DNA of 61,771 nucleotides from a virus. The stretch is from IMG/VR virus record IMGVR_UViG_3300025030_000018, positions 1 to 61,771 of that record. One strand, 5' to 3'. Both the position numbers and the translations under genes were made by a program. The notes under the pieces were generated by a model. That model was not told the origin of the DNA. It did no database searches and saw only the letters and a list, made by a program, of their open reading frames with translations. Below are positions 1 to 6,793 of this stretch, piece by piece. Every line of letters starts with the position of its first letter. Position 1 is the first letter of the stretch.

Positions 1-2
1 CT

Positions 3-24
3 AAAAGCCGGTCTCTCCCGGCTT
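3..24 (-). terminator. Intrinsic terminator, leftward
   Basis: A 7-bp stem (aagccgg/ccggctt) with a 6-base loop is followed on the minus strand by TTTT. It lies between the lipoprotein gene and, across the circular join, the gene at 60957-61637. Confidence 0.65.
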
Positions 25-64
25 GTCACGCCTGTTTTACACCGGCGTCCGTGTGCCCCCCGGC

Positions 65-80
65 AGGTTATCAGTTAGTC
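65..80 (-). repeat. Cassette end element B3 (degenerate)
   Basis: AGGTTATCAGTTAGT matches the outer part of elements B1 (3127-3162) and B2 (5601-5642). Here it overlaps the stop codon of the lipoprotein gene. The hairpin seen in B1 and B2 is missing, because coding sequence occupies that place. Confidence 0.5.
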
Positions 81-322
81 TCTCTCTTTTCCTTGCCAGT
101 GTTTTCAGATATTTTTCTCGCAAGTTCAGCGTTTATCTTCTCAGTCTCAGTAACAGGGCCATCGTTGAGAACTTGCAGAAAATAGGTATCTCCAAAATTG
201 TGTTTAAAGAGAAATATCCTCCCCTTACCATCGACTGCTTGAATCTTGTCGTACTTGTCGCCAGTTGAGCACCCGCTTAAAAACAGCAGCAGAACTGTAG
301 CGCCGATCACTATTTTACCCAT
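71..322 (-). CDS. Small lipoprotein (cassette 3 gene)
   Basis: The 83-aa product begins with a lysine, a hydrophobic stretch and the lipobox L-S-G-C at about residues 15-18, so it should be lipidated and held in a membrane facing the periplasm. No catalytic motif is visible. I chose the second ATG because AAAGGAG lies 9 bases before it; the first ATG, 6 bases upstream, is too close. The gene stands alone between the PAPS-reductase-like gene and a terminator. It is preceded by element A3 and followed by element B3, the arrangement also seen around 3163-3456 and 5643-6320. It could act in superinfection exclusion or as a spanin partner; nothing in the sequence decides this. Confidence 0.75.
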   Translation of the reverse strand: MGKIVIGATVLLLFLSGCSTGDKYDKIQAVDGKGRIFLFKHNFGDTYFLQVLNDGPVTETEKINAELARKISENTGKEKRETN

Positions 323-332
323 GATCATTCAC

Positions 333-380
333 TCCTTTAATTTTTCAGGCGTTTTGCCCGATTGTACTTTCTACTCGCTC
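333..380 (-). repeat. Cassette end element A3
   Basis: On the minus strand this reads GAAAGTACAATCGGGC, a short loop, GCCTGA, then an A-rich run and the RBS. The hairpin is tcaggc/gcccga at 345-361 with one G-T pair. It matches A1 and A2 upstream of the two other cassette genes. Confidence 0.65.
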
Positions 381-454
381 CTAGTCATCATGTAACTACC
401 GTAACACATCTCCTACGGGGGTGCAACAACTTTTTGTATCGCGGGTTACTAATT

Positions 455-1348
455 TTAGTGTGCCACTCCGATGAAGTCTAAGACCATGCCCATGCCCAAG
501 TAATCAATGCAGTATTTGTGCAGCTTCGGATGTGTCTCTTTCAACTTTACGAATCTCGGCTCCCTCTCCTGCATACACCCAAACATGCAGAACACACAGC
601 CTGTGCGGTCGTAGCCCATGTCATATATTGACGAATATTTGATCCCGGCCTTCAGGCATCGCCATATATCAGCCTCGGTCCAGATTGATAGTGGGCGGGA
701 CATGAGTTTTTTCTTTTCAAAAACATTGCACCCGGACGCCGCGTAGCTCCGCAGCCTCGCCCTACTGTCCGAGGCCATAACTCCTACGAACGGGACATCC
801 TCAGAGTCTTTGAGATGCTTGGCAAGCGGCTGCTTTTTCATGCAGGTACAGCAGGCTTCGCTGATCTTGAAAGGGGCGTCTACCAAGTAATGGTACTTCT
901 GAGGAATGACTCCTACAGTCTGGATTTTCCCTGTGTTCGGATTAACCCCTCCCCACAGTCTGAGGTTTCTCTGTGCCTCTGACTTGGTGTTTCTGCACCT
1001 GGATATAGCCATAGCTACTTCCTTGCTTATCACAGGGTAGCCGTACTTTTTGATTACTTCTCCGAAGGTCATCTTTGGGCGGAGCCAAATCACGTTCTGG
1101 ATCGTGCGGACAAACGCCAGTACCTCTGGGAACTCAAGCCCTGTGTTGACGAACACCGCCGGGACTTCAGGGTAAAGCTGTCGAACCAAGTACAGTAGAA
1201 TGGTAGAGTCCTTGCCGCCGGAGAAAGAGACATAGACCTTCCCTCCCCAAGCCTCATGCCACTCCCTGATCCTCTCTCGCGCCCATTCGATCTTCCAAAG
1301 GAGGTCCATCTCTTGACGCTGCTTGATCTCACACAGAGATGCGGACAT
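455..1348 (-). CDS. PAPS reductase / DndC-like ATP pyrophosphatase family protein
   Basis: The 297-aa product has the PP-loop SGGKDST at residues 43-49, which binds ATP in the adenine-nucleotide alpha hydrolase family that includes PAPS reductase and DndC. A C-C-x-C cluster mid-protein and a second cluster (GCVFCMFGC) near the C-terminus suggest an iron-sulfur or zinc centre. Family members activate or transfer sulfur. In phages they are found as orphans and have been linked with nucleic-acid modification or host sulfur metabolism. The ATG overlaps the TGA of the upstream helicase gene (ATGA), so the two are translationally coupled. No DndD, DndE or cysteine desulfurase gene is in the genome, so the substrate is unknown. 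Confidence 0.85.
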   Translation of the reverse strand: MSASLCEIKQRQEMDLLWKIEWARERIREWHEAWGGKVYVSFSGGKDSTILLYLVRQLYPEVPAVFVNTGLEFPEVLAFVRTIQNVIWLRPKMTFGEVIKKYGYPVISKEVAMAISRCRNTKSEAQRNLRLWGGVNPNTGKIQTVGVIPQKYHYLVDAPFKISEACCTCMKKQPLAKHLKDSEDVPFVGVMASDSRARLRSYAASGCNVFEKKKLMSRPLSIWTEADIWRCLKAGIKYSSIYDMGYDRTGCVFCMFGCMQEREPRFVKLKETHPKLHKYCIDYLGMGMVLDFIGVAH

Positions 1349-2919
1349 CAATTCTCCTTTGCCAAATCAAGGATAATATCCTGAAGTCTCTTCTTCTCAC
1401 GCAACGCCGCGTACATTCGTTTTTCTTCTGCAGTGGCGTAGATGCAGGCGATGTCGATCTTGGTGTTCTGCTTGCTGCCATCGGTGCGGGCGTTGGCCTG
1501 TTGCACCTTCGCCGCCTTGACATATGGGGCGTACCAGATAGAGAGGGTAGCTGTCGTCAGGTCAAGGCCATGGGCCATGGTGTCTGGGTTGGCGAGGATA
1601 ATCCAAGGGTCGGGGAGAGTCCTGAACTCCCGGAATATTTTATTGCGCTGCGCTGGAGATGTGGCCCCTTCGACGATCGCCACTGACCACTTCTTCCTAA
1701 GCTCGGCAGCCAAGGTGTTGAGCGCCCCCGTGAACGGGACGAACACCAGCACCTTCTCGTTGTTCTCGGAGATCAACTCCTCCAGGATCTTGAGCCTCGG
1801 CCCGAAGTCGAACTTGACCATATTGCTGGAGGCGTCGTAAGCAACCCCACAGGCAATTTGTACCAATTTACTTAATAATACCGCAGCGTTAACCGCTGTG
1901 ATGGTCTGCCCGTTCAGGTCGGTCGAGGCCTGCCTGATCAACTGCTTGTAGGCTTTATCCTGCTCGGCTGAGAGTTCCGCCCGCCGGTCGATGAAACTCG
2001 GTTCCATAGTGCTGCATACCTTCCGCTCGAACCTGATGGCCGGCTTTAATACTCGCGCTACGACCTGCTCATGGCCTGGCTTAGGCAGCCACTTGAACTG
2101 CCGGAGTTGCCACATGGTCTCCTGCTTGAACGCGGTGAAGTGGCCCTTAAAGTTCTCAGGAGTAATCAATTTGCACTGGCCGAAGGCATCAGTAGGCTCG
2201 TTCGGCGTCGGGGTCCCTGTCAGCCCCCATGCGGACCTCGCAATCCCTTGGCGGTTCAGCACTTCGTTCAGTGGGGTCCACAGTACTCCGCCCTTCTTGT
2301 CTTTGGTCCTGCGGTTTTTCGCACTGCGCAGCTCGGCCAGTTCGTCCACGATGACGAGGTTGATGTCCGGCCTGGACTTCAAGGCTTCCTCGATTATGCC
2401 TACCCCATGGTGATTACAAATATAAAAATCGCAAGGCTTGGCGAGAAGGTCGAGGCGCTTTTGCCTCGGGCCGTGCAGGACAGCGAAGGTCCGGAGTGGG
2501 AAACTCTCGAAAATATTCTGCTCCCACACATCCCAGAGAGTGGAAAGCGGAGCGACGATCAGCGTCCTTTTTATCTGGCCGGCGAGGCGGAGGTAGTCCG
2601 CACCCCAGAGGGCACTCAAGGTCTTCCCAGTCCGCATCTCGGATAGGCAGTAGCAGCGGGAGTGAAGAGTAAAAAACTCCGCAGTTTCCACTTGGTACCA
2701 TCTCGGCTTATACCGCCCAGGCCACTCGTACTGCCGTCTGATCGGCGACTCAACCTTGATCCCAAGATTGTTGAGCACCCGAGCACTTTCCAGCGTGTGC
2801 GGCACAGCGACGAACCTCTCGCCTTTGATCGTCGCTTCCTTGATGTCTGGGAAGACGGCGCGGAGTTGGCTCGGGTTATTGTGCTTCAGCACAACGTGAT
2901 TGTCTAGGATGCGGATCAT
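1348..2919 (-). CDS. SNF2/SWI2-type superfamily 2 DNA helicase
   Basis: The 523-aa product has SF2 motifs in order: Walker A variant MRTGKT at about 95-100, motif Ia (IVAPLSTLWDVW), DEAD-like box VDELAEL at 191-197, motif III TGTPTPNEP, and a C-terminal RecA lobe with VFVPF and an ARTDG motif VI. The compact size and absence of extra domains match phage SNF2 helicases, which translocate on dsDNA. It lies just downstream of a 48-aa acidic gene and is coupled to the PAPS-reductase-like gene. Its place among nucleases and the polymerase suggests replication fork remodelling or recombination. Confidence 0.9.
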   Translation of the reverse strand: MIRILDNHVVLKHNNPSQLRAVFPDIKEATIKGERFVAVPHTLESARVLNNLGIKVESPIRRQYEWPGRYKPRWYQVETAEFFTLHSRCYCLSEMRTGKTLSALWGADYLRLAGQIKRTLIVAPLSTLWDVWEQNIFESFPLRTFAVLHGPRQKRLDLLAKPCDFYICNHHGVGIIEEALKSRPDINLVIVDELAELRSAKNRRTKDKKGGVLWTPLNEVLNRQGIARSAWGLTGTPTPNEPTDAFGQCKLITPENFKGHFTAFKQETMWQLRQFKWLPKPGHEQVVARVLKPAIRFERKVCSTMEPSFIDRRAELSAEQDKAYKQLIRQASTDLNGQTITAVNAAVLLSKLVQIACGVAYDASSNMVKFDFGPRLKILEELISENNEKVLVFVPFTGALNTLAAELRKKWSVAIVEGATSPAQRNKIFREFRTLPDPWIILANPDTMAHGLDLTTATLSIWYAPYVKAAKVQQANARTDGSKQNTKIDIACIYATAEEKRMYAALREKKRLQDIILDLAKEN

Positions 2920-3062
2920 TGGCAGCAGCGAACGTACTGGTCGTACATATCTTCGGCGAATCGCTCCGAATCGAAGTCAAGTTCACGGTCTGCTCCGGAC
3001 TCCGCGGCGTAAATATCCAACAACTCTTCATTTTCTTCGTACCACTCTTCGAAATCCTTCAT
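2916..3062 (-). CDS. Small acidic protein, 48 aa
   Basis: The ORF runs from an ATG preceded by GGAGGGAG to a TGA that overlaps the helicase ATG (ATGA). The product is rich in Asp and Glu, has several aromatic residues and ends R-C-C-Q. No family is recognised. The tight coupling to the helicase gene supports it as real. Confidence 0.6.
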   Translation of the reverse strand: MKDFEEWYEENEELLDIYAAESGADRELDFDSERFAEDMYDQYVRCCQ

Positions 3063-3126
3063 ACCTCTCCCTCCCTCCTCAAAAAGTCATACTTCTGAGT
3101 ATGTTTTCGGCCAGGTCTTTAAACGA

Positions 3127-3162
3127 CAGGTTTTCAGTTAGTATCAGGCATGGTGCCTGACA
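3127..3162 (-). repeat. Cassette end element B1
   Basis: Just after the stop codon of 3163-3456 the minus strand reads TCAGGCACCATGCCTGA (7-bp stem, 3-base loop) and then TACTAACTGAAAACC. There is no T-tract on the coding strand, so it is not a normal intrinsic terminator for this gene. It resembles the upstream element A1 in inverted orientation. Confidence 0.65.
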
Positions 3163-3456
3163 TTATTTTTTAAAAATATAGTCGTAATCATCACCGTATA
3201 CCTCGCGCCGTACTTCCTCTAAAACTTCCCCGAACGGCGGCTTCTTTTTAAGAAGTGCCCAATTATGCCCGTATCGCTCGATCATCCTCTTTGAGACTTC
3301 GTCGTCAATACTTTCTTCGCGGCCAGCGGCAGACTCGAACATTTCGTATTCCTGTTCAATGCGAGAGTCCATTTGGAAAAACCTTTCTTTTAGTTCTTCC
3401 ACCGACCTACTGGAGCTAAGTATGTAGCCGATGTGTTCTGTGTCTTTTTTATTCAA
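3163..3456 (-). CDS. Hypothetical protein, 97 aa (cassette 1 gene)
   Basis: The start is a TTG six bases after AAAAAGGAG; a closer ATG is out of frame and stops after two codons. The product is charged and largely helical by its spacing of Leu and Glu, with a basic C-terminus (YIFKK). No known family. The gene is more AT-rich than its neighbours and is bracketed by elements A1 and B1, which suggests acquisition as a unit. Confidence 0.65.
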   Translation of the reverse strand: MNKKDTEHIGYILSSSRSVEELKERFFQMDSRIEQEYEMFESAAGREESIDDEVSKRMIERYGHNWALLKKKPPFGEVLEEVRREVYGDDYDYIFKK

Positions 3457-3464
3457 GTCATGCT

Positions 3465-3506
3465 CCTTTTTCGAGATTGCAAAATCTCGATACTACTTTC
3501 TTATCG
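3465..3506 (-). repeat. Cassette end element A1
   Basis: On the minus strand, right after the stop of the VRR-NUC gene, there is GAAAGTAGTATCGAG, then a perfect 8-bp hairpin (tcgagatt, loop, aatctcga, 3471-3490), then AAAAAGGAG. The order and outer sequence match A2 and A3. The stem sequence itself differs while pairing is kept. Confidence 0.65.
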
Positions 3507-3842
3507 TTCAGCCTTAACCTTCTCCAGCCACTCTTGAAACGCTTTCAGCGTTGCCTCGCCGTCAACGACAAACACCGCGCCTCCCGAGGAGGCGATTGCA
3601 GAAATCTGCAAAGCCTGCAGTCCACTCGGCTTCTTGCCGAGGGCCTTTGCCTCGATAGCAAAGAACATGCCCAGATAGTGCCCGACTACGTCCGGGAGGC
3701 CTCCGATCGACATCGCCCCCTGCACCGCAGGATACCAGTACCCGTCAGCCTTCTCAAACGTGCCGGCCTTGGCCGCGGACAAAATATCATACTCGGCGAG
3801 GAGGGCGTAGATCAGCCGCTTCGTGCCCCCTTCAGGGGTCAT
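3501..3842 (-). CDS. VRR-NUC family nuclease
   Basis: At 113 aa this is a stand-alone VRR-NUC domain, a PD-(D/E)xK-type endonuclease fold. Visible signatures are GGLPDVVG, MFFAIEAKALGKKPSGLQ (the E-x-K core followed by the conserved Q), and a C-terminal GGAVFVV strand. Phage members are structure-selective or junction nucleases. Its ATG overlaps the stop of the next gene upstream (ATGA). It is part of a nuclease-rich run with the DEDD exonuclease and the Cas4-like protein. Confidence 0.85.
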   Translation of the reverse strand: MTPEGGTKRLIYALLAEYDILSAAKAGTFEKADGYWYPAVQGAMSIGGLPDVVGHYLGMFFAIEAKALGKKPSGLQALQISAIASSGGAVFVVDGEATLKAFQEWLEKVKAER

Positions 3843-4057
3843 ACGCCCTCCACCACAGCCATGCCCTTATCTCCTATCTGCAGACACAGTCTGGACATGA
3901 TCTGACCTCCATAGTAGACTAGCCACTTGTCGGTATCAGGCAGGTGATCTTCTGGGGACACCACGACTACGCCACGCTCACCGTTCGGATGGACGATGTA
4001 GTCCCCAACGTAAACGTCGTTGCCGGCGTAGTCAGTCCAAGGGGCTTTTCTTTTCAC
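3839..4057 (-). CDS. Hypothetical protein, 72 aa, SH3/KOW-like
   Basis: The start is GTG, placed after GGAGG, and overlaps the stop of the exonuclease gene (GTGA). The product has a strand-rich core (VYVGDYIVHPNGERGVVVVS) that resembles small SH3-like barrels. No enzymatic motif is visible. Overlaps at both ends show it belongs to the exonuclease-VRR-NUC operon. Confidence 0.65.
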   Translation of the reverse strand: MKRKAPWTDYAGNDVYVGDYIVHPNGERGVVVVSPEDHLPDTDKWLVYYGGQIMSRLCLQIGDKGMAVVEGV

Positions 4058-4566
4058 TTCACCACCTCCATCAAGTAAACCGCCTGAGACTTGGCATCGT
4101 CGAGTGCGTTGTGTGCCGTGCCTTGGTACGACCGGTCGATCTTAGGATACATGGCTCTCACCGTGCGGAAACACCTGTCGTTCCTGAACGACCAAGGAGC
4201 AGTCAGGCCCAGGCGGTCGTAAGCCGAGCGGAGGATAACGTTATCAAAGGCTACGCCGTTGCCCCAGACTGGCACATCCTCGCCGGCGGACTGCACCCAC
4301 GCCTTGAACAAGCGAAGTACGAAGTCAATGTCCTTCCCCGGCCTCTTAAACGCCGCCCGGGCCTCATCGCTCTGCTGCATCCACCAGAGGATAGTCGAGG
4401 CGTCAACGGTGCCGCCGGCCTTCATTGCCGAGTCGAGGTCAACGACCTCATAAAACTCCCGGCCGATGGTCTTGGTGTCGAGGGAGAACTCGACCCCTCC
4501 TATGGCTATTATGGCTGCGTCTGGGCGGTTGCCCATTGTTTCTAAATCTGTCATGATGTCGGTCAC
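4054..4566 (-). CDS. DEDD-superfamily 3'-5' exonuclease (Rv2179c-like)
   Basis: The 170-aa product has the exonuclease motifs DLETMG (Asp7, Glu9), NGVAFDN in the middle and HNALDDAKSQA near the C-terminus, giving the D-E-D-(H)D metal-binding set. The layout fits the Rv2179c-like group common in phages, which trims 3' ends of nucleic acid. I chose GTG at 4566 because GAGGAGG lies about six bases upstream; the internal ATG at 4554 is too far from it. It overlaps the downstream gene. Confidence 0.85.
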   Translation of the reverse strand: MTDIMTDLETMGNRPDAAIIAIGGVEFSLDTKTIGREFYEVVDLDSAMKAGGTVDASTILWWMQQSDEARAAFKRPGKDIDFVLRLFKAWVQSAGEDVPVWGNGVAFDNVILRSAYDRLGLTAPWSFRNDRCFRTVRAMYPKIDRSYQGTAHNALDDAKSQAVYLMEVVK

Positions 4567-4579
4567 TTACTTCCTCCTC

Positions 4580-4723
4580 TCAATAGTCGTAAAAATCGTA
4601 GTCAGGCTCCCCCGCCCAGTCGTCATCGGCGAAGTAGTCTTCGTCCTCATCGATGACCTTGTACGCCGGGTCCTCGGCGTTATCGTATTTTTCTTGAGCG
4701 CGGTCGAAGCGTTGTTGGTTCAT
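4580..4723 (-). CDS. Very acidic small protein, 47 aa
   Basis: ATG preceded by GGAGGC; ends at TGA just before the exonuclease gene. The C-terminal half is almost entirely Asp, Glu and Tyr with a few small residues. The composition resembles DNA-mimic inhibitors such as Ocr or ArdA, but no homology can be claimed. It may equally be a small acidic chaperone-like peptide. Confidence 0.55.
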   Translation of the reverse strand: MNQQRFDRAQEKYDNAEDPAYKVIDEDEDYFADDDWAGEPDYDFYDY

Positions 4724-4737
4724 TTGGGGGGCCTCCT

Positions 4738-4899
4738 TTATTCATCGTTTTGGCAGTGGCAGCGGTCGCTGATAGCCCCGCAGTAGACGCAAATGCCCTC
4801 AGTCGTTTTCTCAATGAACTCCATCCGGTCCTCATCGTTCTGGAAAGACTTCAGAAGTTCGTTGATCTGTTCGGCTTGTTTTATAATCAGTAGGTTCAT
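4738..4899 (-). CDS. Small zinc-binding protein, 53 aa
   Basis: The ATG overlaps the TGA of the Cas4-like gene (ATGA), so translation is probably coupled. The N-terminus is helical and the C-terminus has C-x2-C and C-x-C pairs (CVYCG, CHC), a likely single zinc site. Role unknown. Confidence 0.6.
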   Translation of the reverse strand: MNLLIIKQAEQINELLKSFQNDEDRMEFIEKTTEGICVYCGAISDRCHCQNDE

Positions 4900-5588
4900 C
4901 TCCTTCCCCCTTTGCCACAATGGGCACATGAAGCAACTTCGCACCAGCCTCGGCACAAGCCGCTGGGTTTCGGGTCAAATCGCTCAGTCCGCCATGCGGA
5001 CTTCATCCTCTCCACCCATCCGAGGATCTCCTCCCACATCGCTGGGATATCTTCTTTCGAGAAGACGCCGTCTTTCGGAGTCACCGCGTCGTGCTTCAGC
5101 CAGATGTACTTGGTAACGAAGGTCTCGATCTCTGGGTGCTTGAGCGCCAAGAAGCAGGCGTTGATCTTGAGCTGGAGGGAGTCCTCACGGATGCCACCAG
5201 TTTTCCAATCTAAGCATGTGATCTTGTTATCTTTTTTCAGACTAACATCAATTTTACACCTGCCGTAAGCCGTCTTGTCGAACCACTTTACGAACTTCAT
5301 GTTCTCGTCGATCGCCAGTTCCTGCTCGGCGAAGAGGGTGCCTCCGGATGACTCAAGAATCCTGCAATACTTCTCGCCGCGGGTGTAGCCTGCCGGCAGC
5401 GGGGTCTTCTTGAGAAGCCGGTCCTCGAGATGCTTGTGCTCGATTGTCCCCTGCTTCATGGCCTCGATCTCCCGGTACGGGATCGTGACATAGAACCGCT
5501 TGGCTGCATAACTTAGTGGGCACGTAATGTAGTCAGCGATAGCTGATGGAGACCAGGAGAAGTTCTTGCCTACGGCGTTTTTTAGCAT
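4896..5588 (-). CDS. Cas4/RecB-like PD-(D/E)xK nuclease
   Basis: The 230-aa product carries the RecB-nuclease core: H-x-H near residues 51-53, CKIDV (Asp114), LDWKTG (Asp127, Lys129) and Gln139. It also has Cys23 near the N-terminus and Cys212, 216, 221 and 224 at the C-terminus, the spread arrangement that holds a 4Fe-4S cluster in Cas4 and AddB-type nucleases. No CRISPR array or cas genes are present, so a replication or recombination exonuclease role is more likely than spacer acquisition. The 3' end overlaps the 53-aa zinc protein gene. Confidence 0.85.
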   Translation of the reverse strand: MLKNAVGKNFSWSPSAIADYITCPLSYAAKRFYVTIPYREIEAMKQGTIEHKHLEDRLLKKTPLPAGYTRGEKYCRILESSGGTLFAEQELAIDENMKFVKWFDKTAYGRCKIDVSLKKDNKITCLDWKTGGIREDSLQLKINACFLALKHPEIETFVTKYIWLKHDAVTPKDGVFSKEDIPAMWEEILGWVERMKSAWRTERFDPKPSGLCRGWCEVASCAHCGKGGRR

Positions 5589-5600
5589 TTGGGGTCCTTG

Positions 5601-5642
5601 GTTTGTTATCAGTTACAATCGGGCATGATGCCTGACATATTT
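5601..5642 (-). repeat. Cassette end element B2
   Basis: Follows the stop codon of 5643-6320. The minus strand shows hairpin TCAGGCATCATGCCCGA (7 bp with one G-T pair) then TTGTAACTGATAAC. It is the counterpart of B1 and, read in reverse, shares TTACAATCGGGC with the A3 sequence GTACAATCGGGC. Confidence 0.65.
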
Positions 5643-6320
5643 TTAACCGTGGTAATCGACGGTGACACAGATCCAGTCTTCTTTGGGCGTCACCTTTTCG
5701 GCATACTCTTTTCTGTAGTTTTTAAGTTTGCCCGCCCACTCTGACACCGCCGACAGAACCTTTTTGTCCCATGTGGTATCAACATGATTGACGCCATTCC
5801 ACATTGAGTCAGACAGCATAAACTTTGCCTCCATCTTCTTGTCATCGTAATCAAGCCCAGCTATGATAACCCTTGAACATGTCAGATTTTCCGGGATTTC
5901 ATCAACTCGGCAGATGTCACAAGAAAGGAGGTCGTTGCTATCGTATTGATTATTTGAATGGGCGAACAGCGGACATGCCACAATCTCACCATTTTCAGTG
6001 GGGAAGAACTCGTTCCAGATGTTGTCAACTAGGGGGATTTGACTTTTCGGCTCAAGCGACTGCTTGCCAGCCTGAATCCCTGATACCGTCACCTTGTTTT
6101 CTTGCAGCTTCACATAAAACTTCTCTAACGATTCCGCGTTATATGTGCATTTTTCCTTCGTTCCGGCCCACCTCCCACCAATAACAAACCAATCCCAAAA
6201 CGAGTGACCTGAGTGGTCTTCGCTTTCCTCGTTATTCTCACTAAACGGCAGCATGATCTCTTCAATTGACTTGCTGATATCTTTGGTTTTGGGCATGATA
6301 ATTTCGCAATGATAGTGCAT
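5643..6320 (-). CDS. Hypothetical protein, 225 aa (cassette 2 gene)
   Basis: ATG at 6320 is placed nine bases after AAAAAGGAG. The sequence is rich in Trp (FWDWFVIGGRWAG near residue 40-50, then WNEFF, WNGV, WDKK) and resembles uncharacterised phage and bacterial proteins that share a F-x-D-W-F-x-x-G-G-R-W motif. The central part has two Cys in SCDICR. No catalytic function is evident. It is AT-rich compared with the flanking nuclease and is bounded by elements A2 and B2. Confidence 0.7.
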   Translation of the reverse strand: MHYHCEIIMPKTKDISKSIEEIMLPFSENNEESEDHSGHSFWDWFVIGGRWAGTKEKCTYNAESLEKFYVKLQENKVTVSGIQAGKQSLEPKSQIPLVDNIWNEFFPTENGEIVACPLFAHSNNQYDSNDLLSCDICRVDEIPENLTCSRVIIAGLDYDDKKMEAKFMLSDSMWNGVNHVDTTWDKKVLSAVSEWAGKLKNYRKEYAEKVTPKEDWICVTVDYHG

Positions 6321-6329
6321 GTTTTTCGC

Positions 6330-6376
6330 TCCTTTTTGTTCGGGCGTCATTGCCCGATACTACTTTCCTATCGCTC
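6330..6376 (-). repeat. Cassette end element A2
   Basis: The minus strand reads GATAGGAAAGTAGTATCGGGC, a six-base loop, GCCCGA, then ACAAAAAGGAG. The hairpin stem is 6 bp (6340-6357). It begins right at the stop of the upstream 52-aa gene. Confidence 0.65.
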
Positions 6377-6533
6377 ACCCAATCCTCACAGTATTCCCAT
6401 GGTCGTTATACATCTCAACCTCGGAGACGGGTTCAAACTCAGGCTCGTCCTCGCCTTGCCAGTCCACCAAGCACTCCACCTCCATGTCCGGAGGGAATTC
6501 TTTCAGTTTGTCTATCAGGTCTTGGACTTTCAT
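6375..6533 (-). CDS. Hypothetical protein, 52 aa
   Basis: ATG overlaps the TGA of the upstream gene (ATGA) and follows GGAGGAG. The product is acidic in its second half and starts MKVQDLIDKLKEFPPDMEV, a pattern widely seen in small phage proteins of unknown role. Element A2 starts at its stop codon. Confidence 0.65.
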   Translation of the reverse strand: MKVQDLIDKLKEFPPDMEVECLVDWQGEDEPEFEPVSEVEMYNDHGNTVRIG

Positions 6534-6793
6534 TTAGGCTCCTCCAACAACTCTCCTCCAAAGATTTTCCTTTGCCCAAGGCGCACTACTTCGCCGAAGT
6601 CTTTGCCTGCGGCGGCAGCCATCAAGGACATCTTGGCCGCATTCACTTCGACCTGGATGGACTTGTTAATAGCCTCCATGCCTTCAATGACGCACGTAGC
6701 CCGGTCCGCCGGCATAGCGCCCTCTTTAACCGCCATCATCACTTCCAATATCAGTTTTCTGGAATCTCCAACAGTTTCAACTATGTCTTTCAT
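6530..6793 (-). CDS. Hypothetical helical protein, 87 aa
   Basis: Mostly predicted helix with alternating charged and Ala/Met residues. Overlaps the genes on both sides. No motif recognised. Confidence 0.6.
   Translation of the reverse strand: MKDIVETVGDSRKLILEVMMAVKEGAMPADRATCVIEGMEAINKSIQVEVNAAKMSLMAAAAGKDFGEVVRLGQRKIFGGELLEEPK

Larger units (their letters stand above)
1..127. repeat. 127-bp terminal direct repeat (circular join), copy 1
   Basis: Bases 1-127 are identical to 61645-61771. An exact overlap of 127 bases is what a de Bruijn assembler with k=127 leaves on a circular or circularly permuted molecule, so I read it as an assembly join and not as a physical terminal repeat. The unique genome is 61,644 bp, and the leftward genes at both ends of the window form one continuous arm. 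Confidence 0.9.

Noticed and set aside
3063-3162. Rightward intrinsic terminator at 3144-3170
   Set aside because: The hairpin has a T-run on the plus strand, but no rightward gene precedes it; it fits better as cassette element B1.
65-6376. Integron attC sites around the cassettes
   Set aside because: The elements lack paired RYYYAAC and GTTRRRY core sites, and no integron integrase is present.
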